From Ruminococcaceae bacterium UBA7075 (GTDB lineage Bacteria > Bacillota > Clostridia > Oscillospirales > Acutalibacteraceae): 64,000 bases of DNA. Each line of letters begins with the position of its first letter. Within the stretch, counting starts at the first letter, position 1. The notes under the pieces are model-generated. The model was not told the origin of the DNA. It ran no database searches and saw only the letters and a list, made by a program, of their open reading frames with translations. The position numbers were made by a program, and so were the translations under genes. Where the stretch lies: NCBI GenBank assembly GCA_002493635.1, contig DKZL01000071.1, positions 13,771 through 77,770 on the forward strand. Reading direction: 5' to 3'. Shown here piece after piece: positions 9,135 through 17,761 of the stretch.

Positions 9135-10364
9135 ATGAAAAATGATAAAGTAGTTTTATTTGAAGAGAAAAAAGACTGCTGTGGTTGTCAGGTATGTATG
9201 AATATTTGCTCCAATGGAGCAATAACAATGGAAGAAGACGAGTTTGGCTACCTTTATCCTCAAATTGAAGATAGTAAATGTATGTCTTGTGGAATGTGTA
9301 AAAAAGTATGTGCTTATCAAAACGGTTCTCAAACAAACTATACAGAAAAATCTTATGCTGCTGTTTCAAAAAGTGAAAATATTATAATGAAATCAGCTTC
9401 AGGCGGCATATTTGGACAACTTGCAAATGATTTTATTTTAAATGGCGGAGTTGTATTTGGTTGTGCATATAAACACATCAACAGTGAGCTGATACCTATA
9501 CATATAAAAGCCGTAACTATTGAAGATTTACAAAGAATTCAGGGTTCTAAATATGTACAAAGTAATACAGGCTTTGTATATAAAGAGATAAAAAAATGTC
9601 TGCTTGAAGGTAAGCAAGTTTTATTTTCAGGCACTCCTTGCCAAGCCGCAGCATTAAGAAGATTTCTTGGCAACAAATCATATGAAAACCTTTTTATTAT
9701 TGATATTATCTGCCACGGTGTACCAAACTCAAGAATTTTCAACGATTATTTAAAACTACTTTCTAAAAAATCAGGAAAGGAAGTTGTTGATTTTAGTTTC
9801 AGAGAAAAAGGCAGAGGTTGGGGGCATTGTGGAAGTGTAGCATACCTTGATAAAAACAATTGTTTTACTAAAAAAATTATTCCTGCCGGACTTTCATCCT
9901 ATTATACATTGTTTTTAACATCAGTAATTTATAGAGAAAACTGTTATTCATGTCCATATGCAAATGCGCAGAGGGTAGGGGATATAACTATAGGAGATTA
10001 TTGGGGAATAGAAAAGCAACACAGTGAATATCTGACAGATAACGGCGGTGATATGAGGCATTCAGACGGAATTTCATGTATTCTTGTAAATACTGAAAAC
10101 GGAGAAAAACTCATAAACAACTATGCTTCCGGATTAAATTTAAAGCCTTCTGCATTTGAAAAAGTAAAGCAACAAAATGAACAGCTTGTAAAGCCGAGTA
10201 AAATGAACCCATTGAGAGATAAGGTTTTGAATTTGTACAAAGAAAAAGGATACATAGCTGTGGATAACCTGCATAATAAAAATCTTGGTTTAAAAAAGTA
10301 TTTTTATTTGGTTTATTCAAAAATGCCAAAACCATTTATGCAGTTCATAAGAAAAATTAAGTAG
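9135..10364 (+). CDS. FrhB-like iron-sulfur protein (coenzyme F420 hydrogenase beta-subunit family)
   Basis: A 409-residue protein with two N-terminal [4Fe-4S] motifs: CCGCQVCMNICSNGAI and CMSCGMCKKVCAY. A FrhB-type domain follows, with SASGGIFGQLANDF, QGSKYVQSNTG, SGTPCQAAALRRFL, DIICHGVPN and GDITIGDYWG. Methanogen FrhB reduces F420, but homologues in polysaccharide loci of F420-less bacteria have no settled role. A redox step on the glycan or its precursor is possible. RBS GAGGT. It directly follows the pyruvyl transferase, so the two probably act on the same substituent. Confidence 0.85.
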   Translation: MKNDKVVLFEEKKDCCGCQVCMNICSNGAITMEEDEFGYLYPQIEDSKCMSCGMCKKVCAYQNGSQTNYTEKSYAAVSKSENIIMKSASGGIFGQLANDFILNGGVVFGCAYKHINSELIPIHIKAVTIEDLQRIQGSKYVQSNTGFVYKEIKKCLLEGKQVLFSGTPCQAAALRRFLGNKSYENLFIIDIICHGVPNSRIFNDYLKLLSKKSGKEVVDFSFREKGRGWGHCGSVAYLDKNNCFTKKIIPAGLSSYYTLFLTSVIYRENCYSCPYANAQRVGDITIGDYWGIEKQHSEYLTDNGGDMRHSDGISCILVNTENGEKLINNYASGLNLKPSAFEKVKQQNEQLVKPSKMNPLRDKVLNLYKEKGYIAVDNLHNKNLGLKKYFYLVYSKMPKPFMQFIRKIK

Positions 10365-10368
10365 TCAG

Positions 10369-10539
10369 ATAAAGCATTATTATAGGGAAAACAAAATTTT
10401 TGAAATGAAGTGCTTTTACCACTCAAAAAAGTATTACAATGCAAAATTTGCAGGTAAATCAAGAGCCTTTACATTATTAGCAAACGGCTTTTTGAATTTA
10501 GATTACGGCTTAAAAAGATTTTTGATGCTGTTTAAATGA
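10369..10539 (+). pseudogene. Remnant of a coding region (glycosyltransferase tail?)
   Basis: The 210-bp gap between the FrhB-like gene and the next transferase contains an open 56-codon stretch without a start codon. It reads through FYHSKKYYNAKFAGKSRAFT to DYGLKRFLMLFK and a stop. The composition (Lys, Tyr, Phe) matches the C-terminal tails of transferases in this operon. I read it as the 3' end of a deleted gene. The parent family cannot be identified. Confidence 0.35.
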
Positions 10540-10574
10540 TATTTTATATCCATTTACTTTAGAAGGAGAAAATT

Positions 10575-11435
10575 ATGGTTTCTGTAATTATTCCGTCTTA
10601 TAATCGAGAAAAAACAATAAAAAGAGCAGTTGACAGTGTATTCAATCAAACCTATAACGATCTTGAAGTGATAGTTGTTGATGATTGCTCAACAGACAAA
10701 ACAATTGAGGTGCTTGCATCTATAAAAGACGATAGATTCAGCTATTATAAATTAGATATGAATTCCGGTGCTTGCGTTGCAAGGAATCTCGGAATTGAAA
10801 AAGCAAAAGGTGATTATATTGCTTTTCAGGACAGTGATGATGAATGGTTACCTGACAAATTAGAAAAGCAGATGAAAGCCTTTGACAATAAAGATATTGA
10901 TGTTGTTTTTTGCCCATTTAATAAAGTTGTCAATCAAAAAACAGAAATTCATCCTGTTTTACCTGAGGGCATAGTAAACAGAGATGCACTTCTCGGAAAA
11001 TCCTGCGTCAGCACTCAGACGCTGATAGCTAAAAAAGAATGCTTTGATAAAATTAAGTTTGATCCTCTTATGCCGAGAATGCAGGATTATGATATAACAA
11101 TAAGACTTTCGGAAAAATATACTTTTTATTTTGTTAATAAGCCGTTAGTTAATATGTATGTTCAGGGAGACTCTATTTCAAAAAACAAAACGAAATTACT
11201 TAATGCTGAAATCCGTATTTTATCAAAATATCAAAAGGAAGCCGCTGAATTTCCTGCATTCAGATATTACAATATAGGTGCTTTTGGAGCAGCCAAAAGA
11301 GCCTGCAAATTCAAAGCAAAACAAGAATATAAAGCACTTTATAAAATAAAACCGAGTGTAAAAAATTTGTTAAAGTATATTTTTGTAGCAATTACTGATA
11401 TATCTCGAAAAAGTTATAAATCATTTATTGATTAA
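10575..11435 (+). CDS. Glycosyltransferase family 2
   Basis: A 286-residue GT2 enzyme. AGAAGGAG lies before the ATG. The catalytic domain has VSVIIPSYNREKTIKRAVDS, VIVVDDCSTDKT, NSGACVARNLGIEKA and the metal-binding AFQDSDDEWLPDK, all canonical. The region after residue 180 is short and basic with few hydrophobic stretches, so it is likely a cytoplasmic or peripheral enzyme. It is the last recognisable transferase before the polymerase and flippase. The acceptor is unknown. Confidence 0.9.
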   Translation: MVSVIIPSYNREKTIKRAVDSVFNQTYNDLEVIVVDDCSTDKTIEVLASIKDDRFSYYKLDMNSGACVARNLGIEKAKGDYIAFQDSDDEWLPDKLEKQMKAFDNKDIDVVFCPFNKVVNQKTEIHPVLPEGIVNRDALLGKSCVSTQTLIAKKECFDKIKFDPLMPRMQDYDITIRLSEKYTFYFVNKPLVNMYVQGDSISKNKTKLLNAEIRILSKYQKEAAEFPAFRYYNIGAFGAAKRACKFKAKQEYKALYKIKPSVKNLLKYIFVAITDISRKSYKSFID

Positions 11436-11526
11436 TTGAGGAATTTTGTGTCTTCTACAGACTTTAGCAGTAGCAAATACAAGAGTAAATAATTATTAAT
11501 TTATATAGGTTAAGGTTTATCAAATT

Positions 11527-12519
11527 ATGACAAATAAATATATTATTATAGGTACCGGTCAAAAGTATAATATTCTTAATGAAGCTTTTTATGAAGTAAT
11601 TAATAATAAGATAGAAAATGCTTCTTTTTTAAATCCATATTGTTTTAATAATAGAATAATAAAAAAGTTATATAATTTGAGATATATAGATACATGCAGA
11701 AAAATCTTTCGATTTATACCAAATTCTTTATGGAATCATTACTCCGTGCTGAATAACATTAAGGTTGAGAATAATGAAAAATTATTCTTGCTTTTTGTTA
11801 TCGGCAGAGATGTTGAAAGACTTTATACGCCTAAGCTTTTACATAAAATCAAGCAAAAGTTTGGTGATAAGGTGTGTACAGCGTTAATACTATTTGATTC
11901 AATTGATGTTACTAAGTCCCTTAATGGTTGGGGAAATATTACTGAATGTTTTAGCAGCTACGATAAAGTAGCTACATTTGATTTGAATGACGCTAAAAAA
12001 TATGGTTTGATACACTTTTGGGATCCTTACGCAAGGAGAGAGGAAATAGCTGCAAGTACTGAGCAATCAGATATGTTTTTTATTGGTGTTGATAAAGGAA
12101 GATTAAGTACATTAACTGATATAGCGAAAAATGCCACAGATAAAGGTTTAGTATGTGATTTTAAGATATTTGATTTAAAAACCGAAAATAAAGAAATCGG
12201 TATAAAAAAATTACCTGCATTTCTTCCTTATAATCAAATGTTAAGTTATGCCATCAGTTCAAACTGTTTAGTAGAGATTTTGGCTGATGGTCAGAGTTCA
12301 AGCTCATTTAGATACTATGAGGCTGTTGCATATAACAAAAAGCTATTGACTAACAATTCTAGTGTGAAAGATATGCCTTTTTATGATCCAAGATACATTC
12401 AATACTTTGACGACACGAATAGTATTGATTACGATTGGATAAAAGATAATTCTTATGTCGTTGATTATAAATATAATGGTGAGTTTTCAATTCTCAGATT
12501 ATTTGAAAAACTTGAATAG
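11527..12519 (+). CDS. Uncharacterised polysaccharide-locus protein, possible glycosyltransferase
   Basis: A 330-residue protein without motifs that I can assign firmly. It starts with a Rossmann-like strand (KYIIIGTGQ). The last third, with YAISSNCLVEILADGQSSSS, SFRYYEAVAYNKKLLTNN and DPRYIQYF, resembles donor-side regions of GT-B-like proteins in capsule loci, where E-x-x-x-x-x-K-x-L recurs. No signal peptide or membrane span is seen. The ribosome binding site is weak (AAGG) and 91 bp separate it from the preceding gene. Its place beside the polymerase suggests a role in repeat-unit assembly. Confidence 0.6.
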   Translation: MTNKYIIIGTGQKYNILNEAFYEVINNKIENASFLNPYCFNNRIIKKLYNLRYIDTCRKIFRFIPNSLWNHYSVLNNIKVENNEKLFLLFVIGRDVERLYTPKLLHKIKQKFGDKVCTALILFDSIDVTKSLNGWGNITECFSSYDKVATFDLNDAKKYGLIHFWDPYARREEIAASTEQSDMFFIGVDKGRLSTLTDIAKNATDKGLVCDFKIFDLKTENKEIGIKKLPAFLPYNQMLSYAISSNCLVEILADGQSSSSFRYYEAVAYNKKLLTNNSSVKDMPFYDPRYIQYFDDTNSIDYDWIKDNSYVVDYKYNGEFSILRLFEKLE

Positions 12520-12524
12520 AGAGT

Positions 12525-13637
12525 GTGGCGATTGCCTTGAATCCTGTGATTGCATTTGTATGTAGTTGGGTAGTTTTTTTTGTATTAGAGTTTAAAGAAA
12601 AGAAAAAAGTAGTATTTAAATTTACACGCTGTGATTTTTTCGGATTGATTCTTATATTTTTAACCACATTTTTTTTAGCGTTCAATACATTTAATGCTGA
12701 TTATGAGAATTATGGGAGAATATACGCTGTTTATTTTAATGAATCTACTACGGGTTCAAACTTTGTTTTTGGATTAATATGTGGATTAGGTAATTTATTA
12801 AAGCTCGATTATCAAACCTTCAGATGCTTTTTAATTTGCTTTGGTGTATTTAGTGTGTTTCATTTTTCAAGACGATATAGTAAAAATGTTGCATTTATGA
12901 TTTTCTTGTATATGATTGCAGGCTTTATAATGGATGGTATTCAGTTCAGACAATTTACTGCTATGGGCGTGTATTTGTTGTTTTTACCTTATCTTTTACA
13001 GGATGATTCTAAAAAAGGTAAAATATTGTATATAATCGGAACGCTTATAGCAACCGGAATACATACGCTGTTTGTATTTTTCTTTATTTTCCTTTTAATA
13101 AAGGTTAAAAAGGAAAATCGAATAAAAATTTCTGTTGCGGTTACTTTGGCTGTAATAGTTTTATTCTATATTTTAGATAAAGTAGGTTTATTGATAAAGT
13201 ACCTATCTTACGTAATGCCGGAAGAAAAAGTAGATTTATATTTTCTCGGTACACAATATCATAGTTCTCCAAAACTTGTAATACCATTTATCCTACTTCA
13301 GCAAGTATTGATTCTTGTATTGTTGCTGGTATGCTATAAGATTGGAAAAGTAAGAGAGTGTGACAAAGCGTTTATCTGGTCGGTTATAGGCATAGTTATT
13401 CTTATGCTGTGTATGTGTCCCATACTGTTTTATACCTTACAATTCAGGCGTGTTTTCAGAGTTGTTATGATACCCAGTTTCATAGCTATATACAAGATGA
13501 CGCCTGATAAAAAGGATGTAAGATTTTTATTTATAGTGATAGCTCTGATAGCTTTCTCACTTATAAGTTTAAATTTAAATTTAACCGGAAATTCGAATTT
13601 AATCAGCATTTTAGTTTCAAATAACTATTTTTGGTAA
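12525..13637 (+). CDS. Polysaccharide polymerase, EpsG/Wzy type
   Basis: A 370-residue polytopic membrane protein with about 9-10 hydrophobic segments. The motif NADYENYGRIY after the second segment is characteristic of EpsG-family proteins, which polymerise lipid-linked repeat units outside the membrane. A further marker is DGIQFRQFTAMGVYLLFLPY, carrying an Arg in a loop as in Wzy proteins. The GTG start at 12525 is 5 bp after the preceding stop, with only a weak AGAGAG upstream, which suggests translational coupling. The flippase gene follows after 17 bp. Confidence 0.85.
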   Translation: MAIALNPVIAFVCSWVVFFVLEFKEKKKVVFKFTRCDFFGLILIFLTTFFLAFNTFNADYENYGRIYAVYFNESTTGSNFVFGLICGLGNLLKLDYQTFRCFLICFGVFSVFHFSRRYSKNVAFMIFLYMIAGFIMDGIQFRQFTAMGVYLLFLPYLLQDDSKKGKILYIIGTLIATGIHTLFVFFFIFLLIKVKKENRIKISVAVTLAVIVLFYILDKVGLLIKYLSYVMPEEKVDLYFLGTQYHSSPKLVIPFILLQQVLILVLLLVCYKIGKVRECDKAFIWSVIGIVILMLCMCPILFYTLQFRRVFRVVMIPSFIAIYKMTPDKKDVRFLFIVIALIAFSLISLNLNLTGNSNLISILVSNNYFW

Positions 13638-13654
13638 TATTTTAAGAGGTTAGT

Positions 13655-15097
13655 ATGAAAAAAAAGTCAGTTGGAATTAACGCAGTACTTAATGTTATAA
13701 AGCAATGTTGTGCAATATTATTTCCGATTATCACATTCCCATATATTTCGCGTGTGCTTGGAGCAGAAAATTACGGTAAGCTAAATTTTGGTAATTCTAT
13801 TATTGTGTATGTTACTCTTTTTGCTGCTTTGGGCATAATTAATTACGCTATTCGTGAAGGTGCAAGAATTCGTAATGATAAAAAAACATTTCAGACTTTT
13901 GCTAATCAAGTGTTTACTATCAACTGTATAACAACATTAGTCGCGTATTTTGTTTTTATTTTGTTGATTATATTTGTGCCGAAATTGCATTCGTATTGGC
14001 TGTTGCTGTTGATTCAGAGTATCAGTGTTATACTTACAACCTTAGGTGCGGATTGGATTAACTCTATTTACGAGGATTTTCTGTATATTACAATTCGATA
14101 TATAGTTATTCAAATCTTTTCTATTATAGCAATGTTTATATTTGTAAGAACGCCGGATGACTATATTGTTTATGCAGGAATTCATGTGTTTGCCAATGCC
14201 GGTGCCAATATAGCGAATTTTATTCATATAAGAAAATATGCACATTTACGCTTGACAAGAAAAACTAATTTCAAAACACATATCAAGCCTATGCTAATGC
14301 TGTTTTGCAATTCGTTATCCGTACAGTTGTACATAAATTCTGACATAACTCTTCTTGGCATACTTATGAATGATACTGTGGTCGGAATATATAGTGCAGC
14401 TGTGAAAATATACAATATTATGAAACAGCTTTTGAATGCCATTATAATTGTTATTATTCCGAGAGTTTCTGCATTGCTTGGTGAAAATAAATCAAAAGAG
14501 TATAACGCTCTCCTCGAAAAAGTATTTCATGCTATAATCAGCATAATAATGCCGATTATCACAGGAGTTTTTATGCTAAGCTATGAGATAATTGCACTCA
14601 TTGGCGGAGAAAACTATGCAAGCGGTTACTGGGCATTAAGGATTTTAAGTATAGCTCTTTGCGGAGCTGTTTTTGGTAATTTCTTTAATAATGCAATCCT
14701 TGTGCCAAACAAAAAAGAAAAAAATTTTCTTATTGCTACTTTAACGGCCGCAAGTGTAAATGTTTTGCTTAATTTTGTATTTATTCCGCTATGGGGATAT
14801 ATTGGTGCAGCTATAACAACGGTTTTCGCTGAATTCATAGTAATGTGTTTTGGTGTTTATTTTTCAAAAGGTCTTTATACCTTCAAAATATGCATAAAAG
14901 ATATACTGTCCTGTGTTATCGGATGTGTGTTTATAGGAGTTATATGTGTATTAACAAAAGTATTTTTCTCAAGTTATTTTATAATAATTATAATCAGCGT
15001 AGCGGCTTCAATTATTTGTTATTCAGCAATTTTGTTCGTTATGAAAAACAGATTGGCTACAACACTATTAAATACGTTAAAAAAGAAATTTAAATAA
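13655..15097 (+). CDS. Oligosaccharide flippase (Wzx family)
   Basis: A 480-residue membrane protein of the MOP/PST superfamily with about 14 predicted segments. The N-terminus (LNVIKQCCAILFPIITFPYI, then SRVLGAENYGKLNFGNSI) is the family's best-conserved part. It would move the lipid-linked repeat unit across the membrane for polymerisation. AAGAGGT precedes the ATG. With the polymerase just upstream and the priming transferase at the operon head, it defines a Wzx/Wzy-dependent pathway and not an ABC exporter route. Confidence 0.93.
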   Translation: MKKKSVGINAVLNVIKQCCAILFPIITFPYISRVLGAENYGKLNFGNSIIVYVTLFAALGIINYAIREGARIRNDKKTFQTFANQVFTINCITTLVAYFVFILLIIFVPKLHSYWLLLLIQSISVILTTLGADWINSIYEDFLYITIRYIVIQIFSIIAMFIFVRTPDDYIVYAGIHVFANAGANIANFIHIRKYAHLRLTRKTNFKTHIKPMLMLFCNSLSVQLYINSDITLLGILMNDTVVGIYSAAVKIYNIMKQLLNAIIIVIIPRVSALLGENKSKEYNALLEKVFHAIISIIMPIITGVFMLSYEIIALIGGENYASGYWALRILSIALCGAVFGNFFNNAILVPNKKEKNFLIATLTAASVNVLLNFVFIPLWGYIGAAITTVFAEFIVMCFGVYFSKGLYTFKICIKDILSCVIGCVFIGVICVLTKVFFSSYFIIIIISVAASIICYSAILFVMKNRLATTLLNTLKKKFK

Positions 15098-15127
15098 TCC
15101 TGATTATTATTGAAAGGTTATGATACT

Positions 15128-16366
15128 ATGAAAATTGCAGTAGCAGGAACCGGATATGTCGGACTTTCTATAGCTACATTACTTTCTCAGAACAATGAAG
15201 TAGTTGCTGTTGATATTATTCCCGAAAAGGTTGAAATGATAAATAACAGAAAATCTCCTATTCAGGATGAGTATATTGAAAAATACCTGGCGGAAAAGGA
15301 TTTAAATCTTGTAGCTACAACAGATGCAGAGACGGCATACCAAAACGCTGATTTTGTTGTAATTGCAACTCCTACCAATTACGATTCGCAAAAAAACTTT
15401 TTTGACACAAGTGCTGTGGAAGCAGTAATTTCACTCGTTCAAAAGTTCAATCCAAATGCTGTTATGGTAATTAAATCTACAATTCCCGTTGGTTATACAA
15501 AGTCCGTAAGAGAAAGGTTTAATACCGAGAATATTATTTTCAGCCCCGAGTTTTTGCGTGAATCAAAGGCTTTATACGATAATCTCTACCCGTCAAGAAT
15601 TATTGTGGGAACTGATTTGTCTAATGAAAGGCTTGTAAATGCCGCACATTTATTTGCTGATTTACTCAAACAGGGAGCGCTTGCTGAAGATGTCAAAACT
15701 CTGTTTATGGGATTTACCGAGGCTGAAGCAGTCAAGCTTTTTGCAAATACATACCTTGCACTCAGAGTTTCTTATTTCAATGAGCTTGATACATATGCTG
15801 AAATGAAGGGGCTTGACACCAAGCAAATTATTAACGGTGTTTGCCTTGACCCAAGAATCGGGGAGCATTACAACAATCCCAGCTTTGGGTATGGCGGTTA
15901 TTGCTTGCCAAAGGATACTAAACAGCTGTTAGCTAACTACGCTGATGTTCCTCAGAATATGATGACAGCTATTGTTCAGTCAAATAGTACAAGAAAAGAT
16001 TTTATAGCCAATCAGGTCCTTAAAATTGCAGGATACTACGATTATGACTCTTCAAACCAGTATGATTATTCAAAAGAGAAGTCTGTTACAATAGGTATTT
16101 ACAGACTTACAATGAAGTGTAACAGTGATAATTTTCGTCAGAGTTCAATTCAGGGAGTAATGAAAAGAATCAAAGCAAAAGGCGCAAATGTAATCATTTT
16201 TGAACCGACGCTTGAAAACGGTACAACTTTCTTTGGCAGTCTTGTCGTGAATGATATTGAAGAGTTTAAAGCCAAAAGTGATGCAATCGTTGCTAATCGT
16301 TACAATAAAATACTTGATGATGTAAAATCAAAAGTCTATACAAGAGATATTTTTATGAGAGATTAA
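15128..16366 (+). CDS. ugd: UDP-glucose/UDP-sugar 6-dehydrogenase
   Basis: A 412-residue NAD-dependent dehydrogenase producing a uronic-acid sugar nucleotide, probably UDP-glucuronate. The start at 15128 is used because the Rossmann motif VAGTGYVGLSIATLLS then begins at residue 4; an in-frame TTG at 15110 would add six residues. The active-site Cys lies in FGYGGYCLPKDTKQL and the middle domain has FSPEFLRESKALYDNLYPSR. The C-terminal domain is complete. It is the last intact gene of the operon; fragments of other genes follow. Confidence 0.93.
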   Translation: MKIAVAGTGYVGLSIATLLSQNNEVVAVDIIPEKVEMINNRKSPIQDEYIEKYLAEKDLNLVATTDAETAYQNADFVVIATPTNYDSQKNFFDTSAVEAVISLVQKFNPNAVMVIKSTIPVGYTKSVRERFNTENIIFSPEFLRESKALYDNLYPSRIIVGTDLSNERLVNAAHLFADLLKQGALAEDVKTLFMGFTEAEAVKLFANTYLALRVSYFNELDTYAEMKGLDTKQIINGVCLDPRIGEHYNNPSFGYGGYCLPKDTKQLLANYADVPQNMMTAIVQSNSTRKDFIANQVLKIAGYYDYDSSNQYDYSKEKSVTIGIYRLTMKCNSDNFRQSSIQGVMKRIKAKGANVIIFEPTLENGTTFFGSLVVNDIEEFKAKSDAIVANRYNKILDDVKSKVYTRDIFMRD

Positions 16367-16452
16367 TGCTGTAGGAATAGTACAGTATTGAATTTCTGAT
16401 AGAAAACGCCAACTTTTGATTGTGAGAAGACAAATTAAGTGGGAATTGTCCA

Positions 16453-16575
16453 ATGAAGGATGTTTTAGGGACAAATAAAAGAGATGCAATTATTGATATA
16501 ATTAAAGGATTAGGTCTTGTCTTTATGGTATTAGGTGGACTTGTCAATAATTGTATATTTTCAAAAGGAGAGTAA
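16453..16575 (+). pseudogene. N-terminal stub of an acyltransferase-3 family membrane protein
   Basis: This 40-codon frame reads MKDVLGTNKRDAIIDIIKGL followed by GLVFMVLGG. That matches the start of acyltransferase family 3 (OafA-like) proteins, where R-x-x-x-I-D-x-x-K-G-L is followed by the first membrane span and usually a His. Here the frame ends after 40 residues and runs directly into the ribosome binding site of the next gene (AAAGGAG), so about 300 codons are missing. It was probably the polysaccharide O-acetylase of this operon. Confidence 0.6.
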
Positions 16576-16578
16576 AAA

Positions 16579-17118
16579 ATGAAACGGAGTGATTTTTTAA
16601 AAGCATTTAATGAATTTTCCGCTGATAAAAACATTCAGTCGGATGAAGAATTTGACAAGGTTTTTGAAGAATTTATAAGACAACAGAATTTTTTAGTTAA
16701 TGATGCAATCAGCAAGGAAAATGCAAGTGACGCTTATGACTTTTTAGAGCTTGCTGAAACAGCTTCATCTAAAAAGGAAGCACTAAAATACGCAAAGAAA
16801 GCGCTTGAACTTGAACCGGAAAATGTCGATGCAGAAGCTATGGTTGCTGAGCTGACAGCGAATTCAGCAGAGAGTTTGCTGGATAAGTTTAAAAATCTGA
16901 TTGACAAAATTGAAGTTAATTTAAAATCACAGGGATATTTTGATGATGAAAATATCGGCGAATTATGGCTGATTCTTGAAACAAGACCGTATATGAGCTT
17001 GAGAGCTAAATATGTGGATTTGCAGTCGATCACCCGAGAGCAGCACGATGAGGATATCCGAAGCATTATCCGTGAAGAAATGCGGGCTTGCTTTGCCGAA
17101 GCAAACTTCGCTCCGTAG
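16579..17118 (+). pseudogene. TPR-type protein truncated by the mobile element
   Basis: A 179-codon frame. Residues about 45-95 form a tetratricopeptide-like repeat (EALKYAKKALELEPENVDAE), and about 135-147 include LWLILETRPYMSLRAKYVDL, a motif of larger TPR/ST7-like proteins that normally continue well beyond this point. From residue about 148 the sequence (QSITREQHDEDIRS...) changes in composition and is more GC-rich, like the adjoining mobilizable element. I therefore read it as the 5' half of a host gene cut at about 17020. AAAGGAG precedes the ATG. The missing 3' half is not found at the far end of the element. Confidence 0.6.
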
Positions 17119-17121
17119 CTT

Positions 17122-17412
17122 ATGACAAACGCTCCGGCACTGACCGCAGAACAACAGGAAGAAGCTGAACAAGATATTATGACGACCTTAAACTGTTTGA
17201 TTGACGGCACGATGACGGCAAATTTTGAGACGATAAACAAAACTGCCGTCACTTTGACGGCACAACAGAATTATAAAAAGATGAAATATTATCAGCAGTA
17301 TAAGGCAAACAGAATACGTCCCGTATTACCACAGGGCGGGTTTGTCTTATACTGTAGCGAGCATAGGTTTTGTAAAGCCAAAACCGACGGCGAAAACGCC
17401 GAAAGGGGCTAA
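17122..17412 (+). CDS. Small hypothetical protein of the mobilizable element
   Basis: A 96-codon frame starting MTNAPALTAEQQEEAEQDIM, just after the stop of the truncated TPR frame. The first 60 residues are acidic then basic, with YKKMKYYQQYKANRIRP, and could be a small DNA-associated or regulatory protein. The last 30 residues overlap sequence that looks non-coding (hairpins before mobC). There is no clear ribosome binding site. I do not recognise the family. Confidence 0.4.
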   Translation: MTNAPALTAEQQEEAEQDIMTTLNCLIDGTMTANFETINKTAVTLTAQQNYKKMKYYQQYKANRIRPVLPQGGFVLYCSEHRFCKAKTDGENAERG

Positions 17413-17417
17413 GCCCC
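17388..17417. other. Twin hairpins upstream of mobC, candidate oriT region
   Basis: Two short perfect inverted repeats lie side by side: CGGCG-AAAA-CGCCG at 17388-17401 and GGGGCT-A-AGCCCC at 17405-17417. They are 30 bp before mobC. Transfer origins of mobilizable elements usually lie just upstream of the mobC/relaxase genes and contain such repeats. No nick site can be identified by eye. Confidence 0.3.
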
Positions 17418-17446
17418 TGTAAACCCCATACAGAAAGGACAATCAA

Positions 17447-17761
17447 ATGCGAGAACGAAATATAAATATCAATATCCGAGTGACGGATAAAGAGAAGAAA
17501 GCCCTGGAACGCTCCGCCAAGCGTGCAGGGCTTTCTCTCTCGGCTTTTTTGCGAAAAGCCGGGTTGAATCAAAAGATTTGCGCCGCTCCGAGCGCAACAC
17601 TTCACAGAGCGTATGACGATACGGAATGGCTGTTGAACAAATTATCGAAGTTCTCCAAAAGCGAGATCGAGGTCAACCTAATAAATATCAGAGAACGGTT
17701 ACTCGATGCTTATTACGAAAAGGAGGACGGCAATGGCAACGACCAAAATATGGGCAATTAA
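17447..17761 (+). CDS. mobC: Plasmid mobilization relaxosome protein (MobC family)
   Basis: A 104-residue protein starting MRERNININIRVTDKEKKAL. The N-terminus is a ribbon-helix-helix-like DNA-binding segment, followed by LERSAKRAGLSLSAFLRKAG, the typical MobC motif, and a C-terminal helix. MobC proteins help open oriT for the relaxase. AAAGGA lies before the ATG. The 3' end overlaps the relaxase start by 29 bases, indicating translational coupling. Confidence 0.85.
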   Translation: MRERNININIRVTDKEKKALERSAKRAGLSLSAFLRKAGLNQKICAAPSATLHRAYDDTEWLLNKLSKFSKSEIEVNLINIRERLLDAYYEKEDGNGNDQNMGN

